Counted from the stretch's first letter, positions 45,123 to 54,597 are shown. The stretch is DNA of 64,000 bases from Porphyromonadaceae bacterium FC4 (GCA_900120395.1 LT635553.1:424186-488185), one strand, 5' to 3'. Program-made: numbers and translations. Notes: a model not told the origin generated them from the letters alone.

Positions 45123-46919
45123 ATGAAAGAAGAAATCATCTCCAGACTAGATAACCTACGCGCATCCATGGCAAAAGCTAATCTGGATGCTTACATCGTA
45201 CCCAGCTCCGATCAGCACCTGAGCGAGTATACTCCCGAAGTGTGGCAGTACCGCCAGTGGATCTCGAGCTTCATGGGGTCCGCCGGTACGGTAGTGGTCA
45301 CGGCGGATGAGGCGCTCCTGTGGACCGACTCCCGGTATTTCCTGGAGGCAACCGCAACACTTGAGGGAACCTCGATCCAACTAATGAAGGAGGGGATGCC
45401 CGGAGTACCGACCATCTCGGACTACCTGCGCACCAACGACCGGGTGAAGCGGGTCGGCTTTTTTGGTCGCTCGATAGCTGCCAGCAGTGCTCTGGACTAC
45501 ATCCGTGAGCTGAAGATAGGAGGCGTGAAGGTGGTGACCGACCGCGACCTCATTGCCGACATCATGGAGGAGAAGATGGAGATACCGACCCATCCTTTTT
45601 TCAACCAACCGATGGAGTACGCCGGTAAGAGCACGGCGGAAAAGGTGGAGATGACCCGCCGGGCACTTGCCGATGGCGGTGCCGATACCATCATCCTCAC
45701 CATGCTGGATGAGGTGGCTTGGCTCTTCAACGTACGAGGCGCAGACGTGGACTACAACCCCGTGGGCATAGCTTACGGTATGATCACTCCGGAGGAGGTC
45801 TGCTTTTATACCCTGCCGGAGAAGCTGACCGATGAGGTGCGCCGTACACTGGAGGAGAATGGAGTGACCGTCAAACCTTATGAGGAGATATATAAGGAGG
45901 TGCGCACCTTTGGAGATAGTCAGGTGATATGGGTCGATCCGGCTCGCACCAATTACGCCTTTTATGACGCCATCCCCGCCGGCTGTACACAGGTGCATAA
46001 GCTCAGCCCGATCACGCTGCTCAAGGCTCAAAAGAACGAAGCAGAGTACGAGGGCAGCAAGGCGGTGATGAGGAGAGATGCTGTCGCACTGACTCGATTC
46101 TTCATCTGGCTGGAGAAGACCCTCGAGGAGGGCGGGCACCCGACAGAGTACGAGACGGACGTGAAGCTGGCAGAGTTTAGAGCTCAAGGCAAGCACTACG
46201 TCAGCGATTCATTTGCTACCATCGCCGGCTACAACGGTAATGGTGCCATCGTCCACTACCACGCTACGCCGGAGGGATCCGCTGCACTGGAGAAAAAAGG
46301 CATCTTCCTGCTCGACTCCGGCGGACAGTACCACGACGGAACCACCGACATTACCCGCACGGTATCTCTGGATGGACAGCCTACACCTCAGCAGAAGCAC
46401 GACTATACTAACGTGCTCAAGGGACATATCAGTATTGCTACAGCTATCTTCCCCGCCGGGACGAGAGGAGCTCAGCTGGATGTCTTGGCGCGTCGCTACC
46501 TATGGAACGAGTGCAAGATGTACACCCACGGTACCGGGCATGGAGTAGGACACTTCCTCAACGTCCACGAAGGACCGCAGAACATTCGCCTCGAAGAAAA
46601 TGCAACGCCACTACTTCCCGGTATGGTAACCTCCAATGAGCCGGGATATTACCTTGCAGGTCAGTACGGTATCCGTATCGAGAACCTTATCCGGACAGTC
46701 CCCTATCGTACGGGCGAAGATGGTGTTCCCTTCTATCGTTTCGAGACCCTCACGCTCTGCTATCTGGACAATAGCCTGGTCGAAGCAGAGCTGCTTACCG
46801 ATGATGAGCTGAAGTGGTACAACGACTATCAGCAGTGGGTCTACGATGAGATCTCCCCTCTACTCCGGTCCGACGAGGCGGAGTGGCTGCGCCAAAAGAC
46901 TCTACCCCTCAGTCGCTAA
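45123..46919 (+). CDS. Xaa-Pro aminopeptidase (M24B)
   Basis: 598 residues: two creatinase-like N-terminal domains, then the pita-bread catalytic domain. Metal ligands: Asp pair in LLDSGGQYHDGTTDITRTV, His in HGTGHGVGHFLNVHEGP, Glu in MVTSNEPGYYLAGQYGIRIEN. It removes N-terminal residues ahead of proline; useful to a peptide-fermenting bacterium. No signal peptide, so cytoplasmic. Ends 3 bases before the next gene. Confidence 0.95.
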   Translation: MKEEIISRLDNLRASMAKANLDAYIVPSSDQHLSEYTPEVWQYRQWISSFMGSAGTVVVTADEALLWTDSRYFLEATATLEGTSIQLMKEGMPGVPTISDYLRTNDRVKRVGFFGRSIAASSALDYIRELKIGGVKVVTDRDLIADIMEEKMEIPTHPFFNQPMEYAGKSTAEKVEMTRRALADGGADTIILTMLDEVAWLFNVRGADVDYNPVGIAYGMITPEEVCFYTLPEKLTDEVRRTLEENGVTVKPYEEIYKEVRTFGDSQVIWVDPARTNYAFYDAIPAGCTQVHKLSPITLLKAQKNEAEYEGSKAVMRRDAVALTRFFIWLEKTLEEGGHPTEYETDVKLAEFRAQGKHYVSDSFATIAGYNGNGAIVHYHATPEGSAALEKKGIFLLDSGGQYHDGTTDITRTVSLDGQPTPQQKHDYTNVLKGHISIATAIFPAGTRGAQLDVLARRYLWNECKMYTHGTGHGVGHFLNVHEGPQNIRLEENATPLLPGMVTSNEPGYYLAGQYGIRIENLIRTVPYRTGEDGVPFYRFETLTLCYLDNSLVEAELLTDDELKWYNDYQQWVYDEISPLLRSDEAEWLRQKTLPLSR

Positions 46920-46922
46920 GCA

Positions 46923-47453
46923 ATGGCAGTGATCCAAACAGTCCGGGGCTTTACTCCGAAGATTGCCGAGGATGTCTTCCTTGCCACCAATGCTACAGTG
47001 GTGGGGGACGTAGAGATCGGAGTCGGGAGCAGTGTCTGGTTCTCCGCCGTCGTCCGAGGCGATGTGAATAGCATCCGCATCGGCAAAGGTGTGAATATCC
47101 AGGACGGAGCCGTCATCCATACCCTCTACGAGAAGTCGGTGAGCATCCTTGAGGACAATGTCTCCGTGGGGCACAATGCGATCATCCACGGGGCGCACCT
47201 CTGTGAGGGTGCCCTGATAGGCATGGGGGCTATCGTCATGGACCATGCTGTCGTCGGCAAAGGGGCAGTCGTGGCTGCCGGAGCCGTCGTCCTTAGCGGC
47301 ACCGAGATCGAGCCGGGAGCCCTCTATGCGGGTGTGCCGGCTAAGTTTGTGAAGCAGCTCAGCGATGAGCAGACGCAGTTCCTCAGTGTGCGGACGGCAA
47401 AGAACTACCAGATGTATGCCTCTTGGTTTCCACCTCAGGAGGACTTGGAGTAG
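46923..47453 (+). CDS. Gamma carbonic anhydrase-like hexapeptide-repeat protein
   Basis: 176 residues of left-handed beta-helix repeats (VVGDVEIGVGSSVWFSAVVRGD, INIQDG-type turns). The three zinc His positions are matched: IQDGAVIHT, VGHNAIIHGAHL. PAKFVKQLSDEQ at the C-terminus is typical. Either a carbonic anhydrase or a YrdA-type protein of unknown reaction. Confidence 0.9.
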   Translation: MAVIQTVRGFTPKIAEDVFLATNATVVGDVEIGVGSSVWFSAVVRGDVNSIRIGKGVNIQDGAVIHTLYEKSVSILEDNVSVGHNAIIHGAHLCEGALIGMGAIVMDHAVVGKGAVVAAGAVVLSGTEIEPGALYAGVPAKFVKQLSDEQTQFLSVRTAKNYQMYASWFPPQEDLE

Positions 47454-47474
47454 CCGTTTGCTCCGGTTATAAAG

Positions 47475-47518
47475 AGAGTCGGGGCTTGTGCCAAAAAGCG
47501 CAAGCCCCGACTCTTTTC
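47475..47518. terminator. Bidirectional terminator
   Basis: A perfect 14-bp stem (47475-47488 with 47501-47514) between convergent genes, with TTTT on the plus side and A-rich sequence on the other side that reads as T on the minus strand. Confidence 0.85.
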
Positions 47519-47537
47519 TTATGCTCTGACGAAGCGA

Positions 47538-48296
47538 TCAGAAGCGGTAGCCAAAGGTGAAGTTCATGAAGATCGGGTAGAGGTCCATACCTGTGCCCTT
47601 GAAAGCCTTCTGGAAGATCGTACCTACGCCCCAGGTCAGGTCCGCATTGACCGTGAAGTCCCGTATCGCCAGCCACGATCCTCCTACCTGAAATCCTCCG
47701 TTGTGCCGCCTGAGGTGCTCGTTGAAGTTGTACGCCCCCATGCTGTCGTCCTCAAAGGTCAGCTTCTCACCCACCGGAGTGCCGACCCGCAGGTAGCCAT
47801 CCGATACAAACCCCGTAAAGCTCTGGCTGAGCATATAGGAGTAATAAAAGCCACCTCTCACTTTCCAACTCTTGTTGAGCCGATAGTTGAGCATCACCGG
47901 CAGAGTCAGTGCTGTAGCAGAGTAGGAGGTAGACACCTTGCCAGTATAGTAGCCCTCTATGTTTTGCTCGGAGCTGACGATCTCGGTTCGCTGGTTCTTG
48001 ACTTGTGCCGTGGTCTTCATCCCCTTTTCCTCAAACTTCAGACCCATCGAGACACCCAGCTTGGGCGTCGTGGGGAGCCAGCGGGTGACCACCACTTCCG
48101 CAGTACCATTCAGTCGGGGGCTGTATTCGTCTATGCTGCGTACCTCAGCCGTTAGTGGGAAAGGCGATACGGCACCGATGTTCACCCCCTGCTTCACCTC
48201 CACGTCCCATCCCAACTGCCTATGCCGAGGGGTGTCATCGGCGATGACGTTCACTACCACAGTCAGGAGACAGATTATAAATAGTTGCTTCTTCAT
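47538..48296 (-). CDS. Outer-membrane beta-barrel protein, PorT-like
   Basis: 252 residues with a signal peptide (MKKQLFIICLLTVVVNVIA, cleavage near residue 19). Alternating strands (VSMGLKFEEKGMKTTAQ, ALTLPVMLNYRLNKSWKVRGGFYYSYML) and a closing NFTFGYRF with terminal Phe. Overlaps the PCMD lipoprotein gene by 4 bases, suggesting a paired surface system. Confidence 0.82.
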   Translation of the reverse strand: MKKQLFIICLLTVVVNVIADDTPRHRQLGWDVEVKQGVNIGAVSPFPLTAEVRSIDEYSPRLNGTAEVVVTRWLPTTPKLGVSMGLKFEEKGMKTTAQVKNQRTEIVSSEQNIEGYYTGKVSTSYSATALTLPVMLNYRLNKSWKVRGGFYYSYMLSQSFTGFVSDGYLRVGTPVGEKLTFEDDSMGAYNFNEHLRRHNGGFQVGGSWLAIRDFTVNADLTWGVGTIFQKAFKGTGMDLYPIFMNFTFGYRF

Positions 48297-49426
48297 TTGT
48301 CGGACTCTTCTTCTTTGGTGAATATCTTTACCTCATCCACAGTCAGCGTACTTCCTACTGCGCCCTCAAACTTGGCGGCATTGATACTTGATGTAAAGAC
48401 AATGGAGTAGTTGTACTTGCCTTCCTTGAGCTTTGCGGGGTCAATCGTCTTGCCCTGATGGGACACGAATGGGATATTGAACCGATGCCACTCTCCGTCG
48501 GGCTGCTTATCTTCCACACGTGCCACTAGGACAAGGTCTTCGTGATCCAGTGCGTTGGTTCCATCCAGGTATTCCGTGCCGTTGGAGGTGTCAAAGACGA
48601 TGGCGTAGATGTCAAAAGTATCCACGGCTCCCGATATCTTCTTGCCTTTTTTGTCCGTTACCACCGGGCCGGGCGTATAGCGATAGTACCCCTCCAGGTA
48701 GGCCGGCTCCTCCACGATTGGGGTGCCAAACTTGGTTGACTTCAGTGGAGAACCGATCAAGTTGTCGGTGTCCAGCTTGCCAATAAAGAGGTTGCCACCG
48801 GCGATAGGCATGCCAAACATCTTACCTGCCACCCCGGTATCCTGAGTCACGAGGCAGGCGGCTTTGCCCTTATAGCCATCCTCGGTCTGGAAGGTCGGGT
48901 ACTTGTTGGCAGGAGCGTTGGAGTTCGCTATGGAGAAGCCAAGATTGCCGCTCGTCCAGTCCATTGTGGGCTCACCCTCCTTATCAACCTCGTAGAAGAT
49001 GTGAAAGTACTCCTTCCCATCATGCACATGCATGCGAGCGTGCTCAAAGCTGAAGCTCATCGGCTGCTTCTGCACCACGGAGACTCGGTACTCCTTGGTC
49101 CACTGCTTGTCCTCAGAGGTGACGGTGTAGGTCTGGGGCTTGGTGAAGTCACGGGCGACTCCGGATGCCGGCTCGATGGTGGCGCCGGGCGTCAGCTCAA
49201 AGGTAGGCGCCAGATTCGAAGCCTCTTCCCAGGACGGGAGGTAGAGGGTCACTGTATTATTCGTTAGGACCGCAGGGCGTAGGAGCTCCACTCCCTTTAG
49301 CTCTATCTTTAGGATATCCGCCTCTGCGTTGGGCGCTTCGCTCCGAATACAGCCGGGAAGCGCATTAAAGAAAAGGACGAGGCTTATTGCCTCCAGGCAT
49401 CTTCTCATCAGTGATATTGCTTTCAT
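48293..49426 (-). CDS. PCMD-domain lipoprotein
   Basis: 377 residues. Lipoprotein signal (LVLFFNALPGC, Cys about 26). The first third (about 35-115) is a DUF5018/BACON-like Ig-type domain (ILKIELKGVELLRPAVLTNN, TYTVTSEDKQWTKEYRVSV). The rest is the putative carbohydrate-metabolism domain: MDWTSGNLGFSIANSNAP, GKAACLVTQDTG, and DIYAIVFDT near the end. These are surface lipoproteins of Bacteroidota, thought to bind carbohydrate but unproven. Coupled to the barrel gene by a 4-base overlap. Confidence 0.85.
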   Translation of the reverse strand: MKAISLMRRCLEAISLVLFFNALPGCIRSEAPNAEADILKIELKGVELLRPAVLTNNTVTLYLPSWEEASNLAPTFELTPGATIEPASGVARDFTKPQTYTVTSEDKQWTKEYRVSVVQKQPMSFSFEHARMHVHDGKEYFHIFYEVDKEGEPTMDWTSGNLGFSIANSNAPANKYPTFQTEDGYKGKAACLVTQDTGVAGKMFGMPIAGGNLFIGKLDTDNLIGSPLKSTKFGTPIVEEPAYLEGYYRYTPGPVVTDKKGKKISGAVDTFDIYAIVFDTSNGTEYLDGTNALDHEDLVLVARVEDKQPDGEWHRFNIPFVSHQGKTIDPAKLKEGKYNYSIVFTSSINAAKFEGAVGSTLTVDEVKIFTKEEESDK

Positions 49427-49536
49427 TAAGTTCGTATTCCTATTGCATCAAAAAGAGTCCCTCCCACCCTGCGTGACCAAAGCCCACCGGCTCTCGATGA
49501 CCGATGCCCGGGGTGGACACTCTTCATTTTAGGGGG

Positions 49537-49569
49537 CAAATGTACCAATTAATACGCTGAAGAAACAAA
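49537..49569 (-). promoter_or_regulatory. Promoter of the PCMD-barrel gene pair
   Basis: Minus-strand TTTG (49569-49566), 21-bp spacer, TACATTTG (49544-49537). The leader is about 105 bases, long enough for control elements; none recognised. Confidence 0.65.
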
Positions 49570-49722
49570 GTCGCCTCAAGCGCTGACCGTCCGAACCGGA
49601 GTCAATTACTTCCCTTTGCAGCGGAGTGAAATTGATGACCTGTAAGGAGTCAAATCGCCAACGTCTGTATAGTATTGATAAACAGACGGATATGCAACCC
49701 GAAAAGCGAGACGCATGATTGC

Positions 49723-49814
49723 AAAAAGTTTCCTACTGGAAACCCTTTGCTTCTATCCGTCAAATCGTTCGCTTTCCTACTGGAAACTTTTTGCTACTAT
49801 CCGTCAAATTTTTT
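49723..49814 (+). repeat. Interspersed 92-bp tandem-hairpin repeat, copy 9
   Basis: Plus orientation; both hairpins intact and both CTATCCGTCAAAT blocks present. The left arm begins TTGATAAACAG at 49675, 47 bases out. It lies between the PCMD promoter and the end of aroK. Confidence 0.93.
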
Positions 49815-49859
49815 GGGCTCAAATTTGGAGCAAAAAAAACATATGGGATTCCCTGCGTG

Positions 49860-50387
49860 CTAAAGCTGCAGGACCCGGATAATCTCACGCACGATAGCTT
49901 GCTCATCCTCCGGGGTGACCATCGTGTCTGCGTCGATCGTGTGGTGGGCGCGGGTGTAGTACTGCTCGCGTGTGGGGAGGGTGTCGCGGACGTATGCGGA
50001 GAGCTCCTCCCGGGACTTGCCTGCCACCAGCGGGCGTGTCTCGCGTACCAGGTAGAGCCGCTCCGCCAGTACCTCCGGTGAGGCGCTGAGGTAGAGGACA
50101 GTGCCTGCCCGGAGCAGAAGGTCGAGGTTGTCCTCATGGGTGACCAGTCCGCCACCCGTGGAGATGACCGTGTCCTGCCGGTGCACCAGCTCGATGAGGG
50201 CAGCGCGCTCACGCTTGCGAAACTTCTCGATACCGCAGGCTGCGAACATCTGGGAGATCGTGCTATGGTAGCGTGCTTGCAAAAAGGTGTCGGTGTCGAT
50301 GAAGTCCAGCTCTAGGGCATTGGCGAGCCGGTGACCTATCGTGGTCTTGCCCACGCCGCTGAATCCGATGATGAAGATGGGTCTCAT
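49860..50387 (-). CDS. aroK: Shikimate kinase
   Basis: 175 residues from MRPIFIIGFSGVGKTTIGH; the earlier ATG adds 12 residues ahead of the P-loop strand and is rejected. Walker A GFSGVGKTT, shikimate site FIDTDTFLQ and FRKRERAALIEL, STGGGLV and the LID Arg in RETRPLVAG. It phosphorylates shikimate in aromatic amino-acid synthesis. It begins 15 bases past a strong terminator, with no visible promoter between. Confidence 0.95.
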   Translation of the reverse strand: MRPIFIIGFSGVGKTTIGHRLANALELDFIDTDTFLQARYHSTISQMFAACGIEKFRKRERAALIELVHRQDTVISTGGGLVTHEDNLDLLLRAGTVLYLSASPEVLAERLYLVRETRPLVAGKSREELSAYVRDTLPTREQYYTRAHHTIDADTMVTPEDEQAIVREIIRVLQL

Positions 50388-50401
50388 ACGTTGGTCTCTA
50401 A

Positions 50402-50446
50402 ATAAAAACTCCACCCACATCATACGAAAGGATGATGTGGGTGGAG
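50402..50446 (-). terminator. Rho-independent terminator of the TPR/OmpA-like lipoprotein gene
   Basis: Perfect 15-bp stem (50409-50423 with 50432-50446), followed on the minus strand by TTTTTATT. Confidence 0.92.
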
Positions 50447-50498
50447 CGGAAACATTGGGGATTCCTTTTATGCTAATATAATAGGTGTCTTCCCGGCT

Positions 50499-52202
50499 TT
50501 AGCGAACCAGCGTGCTAAAGAAGGGCATCGTGCGGTACTTGGCAAAGTCGCGGTCGTCCTTGAGCCTGAGCGCCAAGGATGGATCTGCCTGTACGGCAGC
50601 CGTGAGGCCTTCGCTTACCAGGTCGGTCTGTGCGGTGCGTGCACCGATCAGAGCGCGGAGGTAGTGCGTCTGAGCATCGGGGCGTACCACCTGCTCGAGG
50701 AGCTGCATAGCTCGGTTGTAGTCCTGGTTGAGGATCTGTGCGAGAATACCGTTGTTGGTAGGCGTATTGTAGAGCTCGCGGGCAGCCTCTGCGTAGCGTC
50801 CCTCTTGCATGTATATGAGTCCTAGTGCTTCGTTGACCTCGGGTACGTTGCTGACCTGACCGATGAGGGTCTTGCCCTGGCTGAGGTCGCCACTCTGTAG
50901 CTTGAGCAGACCTTGGTTCATCTGCACCTCTTCGGCTGTGACGCCTGCTGCACTTGCTACCGCCTGAGCTTTGTCGAAGTACTGCGCTGCGAGACCGTAG
51001 TTCTCGTTTTGGTAAGCGAGTACTCCGAGGTTGTTGAACGCCCGGTAGTCTCTCGGGAAGAGCGATGTGGTGGTGGAGTAGATCTTTTCTTGAGCACCTC
51101 GGTCGTCAGTGAGCGTCGCCGCATAGAGGATCTCGTCTATAGAGAGCTGTGCAGGACGTGTGGCAGCCAAGTCGCTGATCTCTTTGTCGCTCTTGCCAAT
51201 GATCTGGATATTTGCCACGAGACGGGAGCGGCGGAGCTGCGGGAGTATCTCGTCGGCAAGCTGGCTGAATACGGAGGAGATGTTTTTGATCTCACGCTCG
51301 CGTACCTCGGGGTCGGGGTACATGGCCAGCACACGGAGGACAAGGTCCTTGTCCTGGAGGTTGCTCTGCTCCACGAGAGCCTTGAAGCCCTCCCAGTCCT
51401 GTGCCGTGTAGTGAGCTGCTACCGGAGCATCTACATCCATGCGCTTGAGCTCGCGGCGGAGGTAGTCGGAGGTGTTTTGCTCACGACGCTCGGCGAGCTT
51501 TTCGTTTAGCTCGAGTCCACCGTCAGGCGAAGCATACGCCTGTACCTCGACGTCTACCTTTTGGTTGGGGGTGATGTGTGCACTCTCCACGATGTTTTTC
51601 CACTCGCGGACGTCGGCGCTGTTGAGCTCGCCGGAGCGGAGGTTGGCTTGCTGGATGAGGAAGTGGATGTTGGCATCGTAGTTTTCCTTGATGATGCGCT
51701 GAAACTTGTCCGGCGCAATCGCAGGAGTGACGAAGCGTGCATCTGCCAGAGATTCGGTAGCGATCACTCCCTCACCGATCTTTAGGTCGGGGAGGTTCAC
51801 CGTCTTGCCCTTGATGGTAGCATTGAACATGAGGACAAGCTCGGAGTTGCGCATGGCGGGATCCCAGGGGAAGTCCGAGTTGAGGACGTGCGTGGATGGC
51901 GTCTTGAATGCTACGGTCTGAGCATTGCCGCGGACGCTTTCGCCTTGGAAGGTGTAGGCTGTGCCCCACTTTTCTCCTGTGGCGTACTTGAGTACCGGAG
52001 TGATACGCACAGTGGCGTTTTTGTTGAACCACTTAGCCGGGAAGCGTACGGTGATGGTGGCAGGCACCTGTCCACCCCGGAGTACGAGGGGCTGTGGATC
52101 CACGGTTACTTGCTTTGAATCCAGTGGTTTGAGTGTCCCTGCGCAGGAGGCCAGCAGTAGGGCCATGACACCTGCTAAGAATAGGGTCGCTGTTTTTTTC
52201 AT
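50499..52202 (-). CDS. TPR lipoprotein with embedded OmpA-like segment
   Basis: 567 residues from MKKTATLFLAGVMALLLASC, a lipoprotein signal with the lipid Cys at about residue 20; the earlier ATG is rejected. The N-terminal ~150 residues look like beta-sandwich (VTVDPQPLVLRGGQVPATITVRF). Around 225-265 comes VDVEVQAYASPDGGLELNEK then LAERREQNTSDYLRREL, an OmpA-type peptidoglycan-binding pattern. From about 365 the chain is TPR (AFNNLGVLAYQNENYGLAAQYFDKA, EALGLIYMQEGRYAEAARE). A large outer-membrane lipoprotein of this layout is abundant in P. gingivalis vesicles, but that link is from memory. It may bridge cell wall and outer membrane. Confidence 0.85.
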   Translation of the reverse strand: MKKTATLFLAGVMALLLASCAGTLKPLDSKQVTVDPQPLVLRGGQVPATITVRFPAKWFNKNATVRITPVLKYATGEKWGTAYTFQGESVRGNAQTVAFKTPSTHVLNSDFPWDPAMRNSELVLMFNATIKGKTVNLPDLKIGEGVIATESLADARFVTPAIAPDKFQRIIKENYDANIHFLIQQANLRSGELNSADVREWKNIVESAHITPNQKVDVEVQAYASPDGGLELNEKLAERREQNTSDYLRRELKRMDVDAPVAAHYTAQDWEGFKALVEQSNLQDKDLVLRVLAMYPDPEVREREIKNISSVFSQLADEILPQLRRSRLVANIQIIGKSDKEISDLAATRPAQLSIDEILYAATLTDDRGAQEKIYSTTTSLFPRDYRAFNNLGVLAYQNENYGLAAQYFDKAQAVASAAGVTAEEVQMNQGLLKLQSGDLSQGKTLIGQVSNVPEVNEALGLIYMQEGRYAEAARELYNTPTNNGILAQILNQDYNRAMQLLEQVVRPDAQTHYLRALIGARTAQTDLVSEGLTAAVQADPSLALRLKDDRDFAKYRTMPFFSTLVR

Positions 52203-52243
52203 GTTGCTATTGTGTGTTTGAGTTTTGTAGAAAAACAAATTGG

Positions 52244-52705
52244 TTATACGATGTCGTTGGGGGCAGCCTCATCGGGGAGGTACTCGTCGTAGCTCTCACC
52301 AAACGTGGCGAGCTCTCGGACCAGCGAACTACTCACGAGACTGAGCTCCGGATCTGCCATGAGGAATAGGGTCTCTACGCCAAACTTCAGACGATTGACC
52401 TCGGATATGGGGCGCTCGACCTCGAAGTCTGAGGCGTTGCGCAGACCGCGTATGAGGACTTTTGCTCCGATCTCCTGAGCGTAGCGGGCGAGTATGCCGT
52501 CGTGAACCGTGACGTGTACCCGGGGATCCGACCGGTATAGGGTGCGGATGCTCTCGAGACGCTGCTCGGGAGTCATGAAGGGTCTCTTTTGGATGTTTAC
52601 GCCGATAACGATGTGAAGCTCGTCGAGGAGCGTGAGCGCACGTCGCACAATGTCTGCGTGACCCTTCGTGAAAGGATCAAAGCTGCCTCCGTATACTCCT
52701 ATCAT
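52244..52705 (-). CDS. coaD: Pantetheine-phosphate adenylyltransferase
   Basis: 153 residues. YGGSFDPFTKGHADIVRRAL has the T/HxGH nucleotidyltransferase site; IRGLRNASDFEVERPISEVNR and DPELSLVSSSLVREL complete the family. It makes dephospho-CoA. Overlaps the topoisomerase gene by 4 bases. Confidence 0.96.
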   Translation of the reverse strand: MIGVYGGSFDPFTKGHADIVRRALTLLDELHIVIGVNIQKRPFMTPEQRLESIRTLYRSDPRVHVTVHDGILARYAQEIGAKVLIRGLRNASDFEVERPISEVNRLKFGVETLFLMADPELSLVSSSLVRELATFGESYDEYLPDEAAPNDIV

Positions 52706-54588
52706 AGCTCTAGCTGTTCGTCTACTTGTAGGTTCTCGACGATGAAGTCTTGTCGCTCTGGCGTGTTTTTGCCCATGTAGAACTCCAGAAGCTCCTTGAT
52801 GTTGTCCTCTTTTTTCATCACCACAGGATCCAGTCGCATATCTTCGTTGATGAAGTTTTTGAACTCCTCAGGTGTGATTTCTCCAAGCCCCTTGAAGCGG
52901 GTGACGTGTGCGCCTGAGCCGAGCTTCTTTACCGCTTCGTCTCGCTCTGCTTCATCGTAGCAGTAGACGGTACTCTTGTCGTTCTTGTCGCGGACTCTGA
53001 AGAGGGGGGTCTGCAGGATGAACACGTGGTTTTGGCGGATCAGGTCGGGAAAAAACTGGAGGAAGAAGGTAATGATCAGGAGGCGAATGTGCATGCCGTC
53101 GACGTCCGCATCGGTAGCAACGATCACTTTGTTGTACCGGAGGTCGTCGATGCTGTCCTCTATGTTGAGCGCCGCTTGCAGGAGGTTGAACTCCTCGTTT
53201 TCGTACACAATCGCCTTTGATAGACCGTGGGAGTTGAGCGGCTTCCCCCTGAGGGAAAAGACCGCCTGGTACTCGGCGTCCCGGCTCTGCGTGATGCTAC
53301 CGCTTGCCGAGAGGCCCTCGGTGATAAAGATGGCGGTGTCCTCGGGGTTCACAGCCTTGGGGTTGTTGTAGTGTACGGTGCAGTCGCGCAGTTTCTTATT
53401 GAAGACAGCAGCTTTCTTCACTCGCTCTTTCGCCTTTTTGCTGATGCCGGAGAGAGCTTTTCGCTCCCGCTCGTTCTCCTGCACTTTTTTCAGGAGCGCT
53501 TCGGCGGTGTCCGAGTGTATGTGCAGGTAGTCGTCCAGGTGGGACTTTAGGAAGTCGCCCACAAACTTCTGGATCGATATGCCTCCCTCTACGATCTCAC
53601 GAGAGCCGAGCTTTGTTTTCGTCTGGCTCTCAAAGAGCGGCTCCTGTATGCGTATGCTGATTGCAGCAGTGATACCGGAGCGGATGTCGTTGTAGTCAAA
53701 GTTTTTCCCAAAGAAGTCCTTGATCACCCGAGCCACGCTCTCCTTGAATGCAGATAGGTGCGTGCCGCCATGTATGGTGTTTTGTCCGTTGACAAAGGAG
53801 TAGTACTCCTCGCCATACTGGGTGGAGTGGGTGATCGCCACCTCTATGTCTTTTCCGGTGAAGTGTATGATGGGGTAGAGCGGGTCACTGGTCATGTTGT
53901 CCTCCAGCAGGTCCAGGAGCCCGTTTTTGCTGATAAAGCGCTTCCCGTTTAGGTGGATTGCCAAGCCGGGCTGCAGGTATCCGTACATCCGGACCATCTC
54001 CTCGCAAAACTCCTCTTGGTACTTGTAGTTCCTAAATATGGTCTCATCCGGCAAGAATGAAACCTGTGTACCGTTGGGCTCATTGGGTGCCTCAAAAAGC
54101 TCCGTGCTGCTGACCAGGTTCCCTCGCTCAAAGATCACCGTGCGCCCAAAGCCCTCGCGGTAGGAGGTTACCTCAGTGCGGTCACTGAGAGCATTGACGG
54201 CCTTGAGTCCGACACCGTTGAGTCCGACCACTTTCTTGAATACCTCGCTATCATACTTAGCCCCGGTATTCATGGTCCCGACGGCTTTCTCCAGAGAGGC
54301 TTGCGGGATACCTCGGCCGTGGTCGCGTACAGTCACGTGGCGACCATCCTCGATGGTGATATAGATAGCCCGACCGAACCCCATCGTATACTCATCGATG
54401 GCGTTGTCGATGACCTCCTTCAGCAGCACATATATACCGTCATCCTTGGCTGTGCCATCCCCCAGCTTCCCAATGTACATACCCGGTCTGAGCCGGATAT
54501 GCTCCATCGGAGACAGGGTCGCCATCTTGTCATCGGTATACTCTGCTGCTTCGGGTATGTCCCTCTTGATATCTATATCTTCGCTCAT
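52702..54588 (-). CDS. parE: DNA topoisomerase IV subunit B
   Basis: 628 residues. GHKL ATPase: KEVIDNAIDEY, VRDHGRGIPQ, GLNGVGLKAVNAL. Toprim: FITEGLSASGSI, DADVDGMHIRLL, and RFKGLGEI near the end. The EGLSASGS form (not EGDSAGGS) and lack of the gyrase-type insert point to the ParE branch. With ParA/ParC partner (not in window) it decatenates chromosomes. 9 bases after the acetyltransferase gene. Confidence 0.93.
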   Translation of the reverse strand: MSEDIDIKRDIPEAAEYTDDKMATLSPMEHIRLRPGMYIGKLGDGTAKDDGIYVLLKEVIDNAIDEYTMGFGRAIYITIEDGRHVTVRDHGRGIPQASLEKAVGTMNTGAKYDSEVFKKVVGLNGVGLKAVNALSDRTEVTSYREGFGRTVIFERGNLVSSTELFEAPNEPNGTQVSFLPDETIFRNYKYQEEFCEEMVRMYGYLQPGLAIHLNGKRFISKNGLLDLLEDNMTSDPLYPIIHFTGKDIEVAITHSTQYGEEYYSFVNGQNTIHGGTHLSAFKESVARVIKDFFGKNFDYNDIRSGITAAISIRIQEPLFESQTKTKLGSREIVEGGISIQKFVGDFLKSHLDDYLHIHSDTAEALLKKVQENERERKALSGISKKAKERVKKAAVFNKKLRDCTVHYNNPKAVNPEDTAIFITEGLSASGSITQSRDAEYQAVFSLRGKPLNSHGLSKAIVYENEEFNLLQAALNIEDSIDDLRYNKVIVATDADVDGMHIRLLIITFFLQFFPDLIRQNHVFILQTPLFRVRDKNDKSTVYCYDEAERDEAVKKLGSGAHVTRFKGLGEITPEEFKNFINEDMRLDPVVMKKEDNIKELLEFYMGKNTPERQDFIVENLQVDEQLEL

Positions 54589-54597
54589 TTATTCTGC

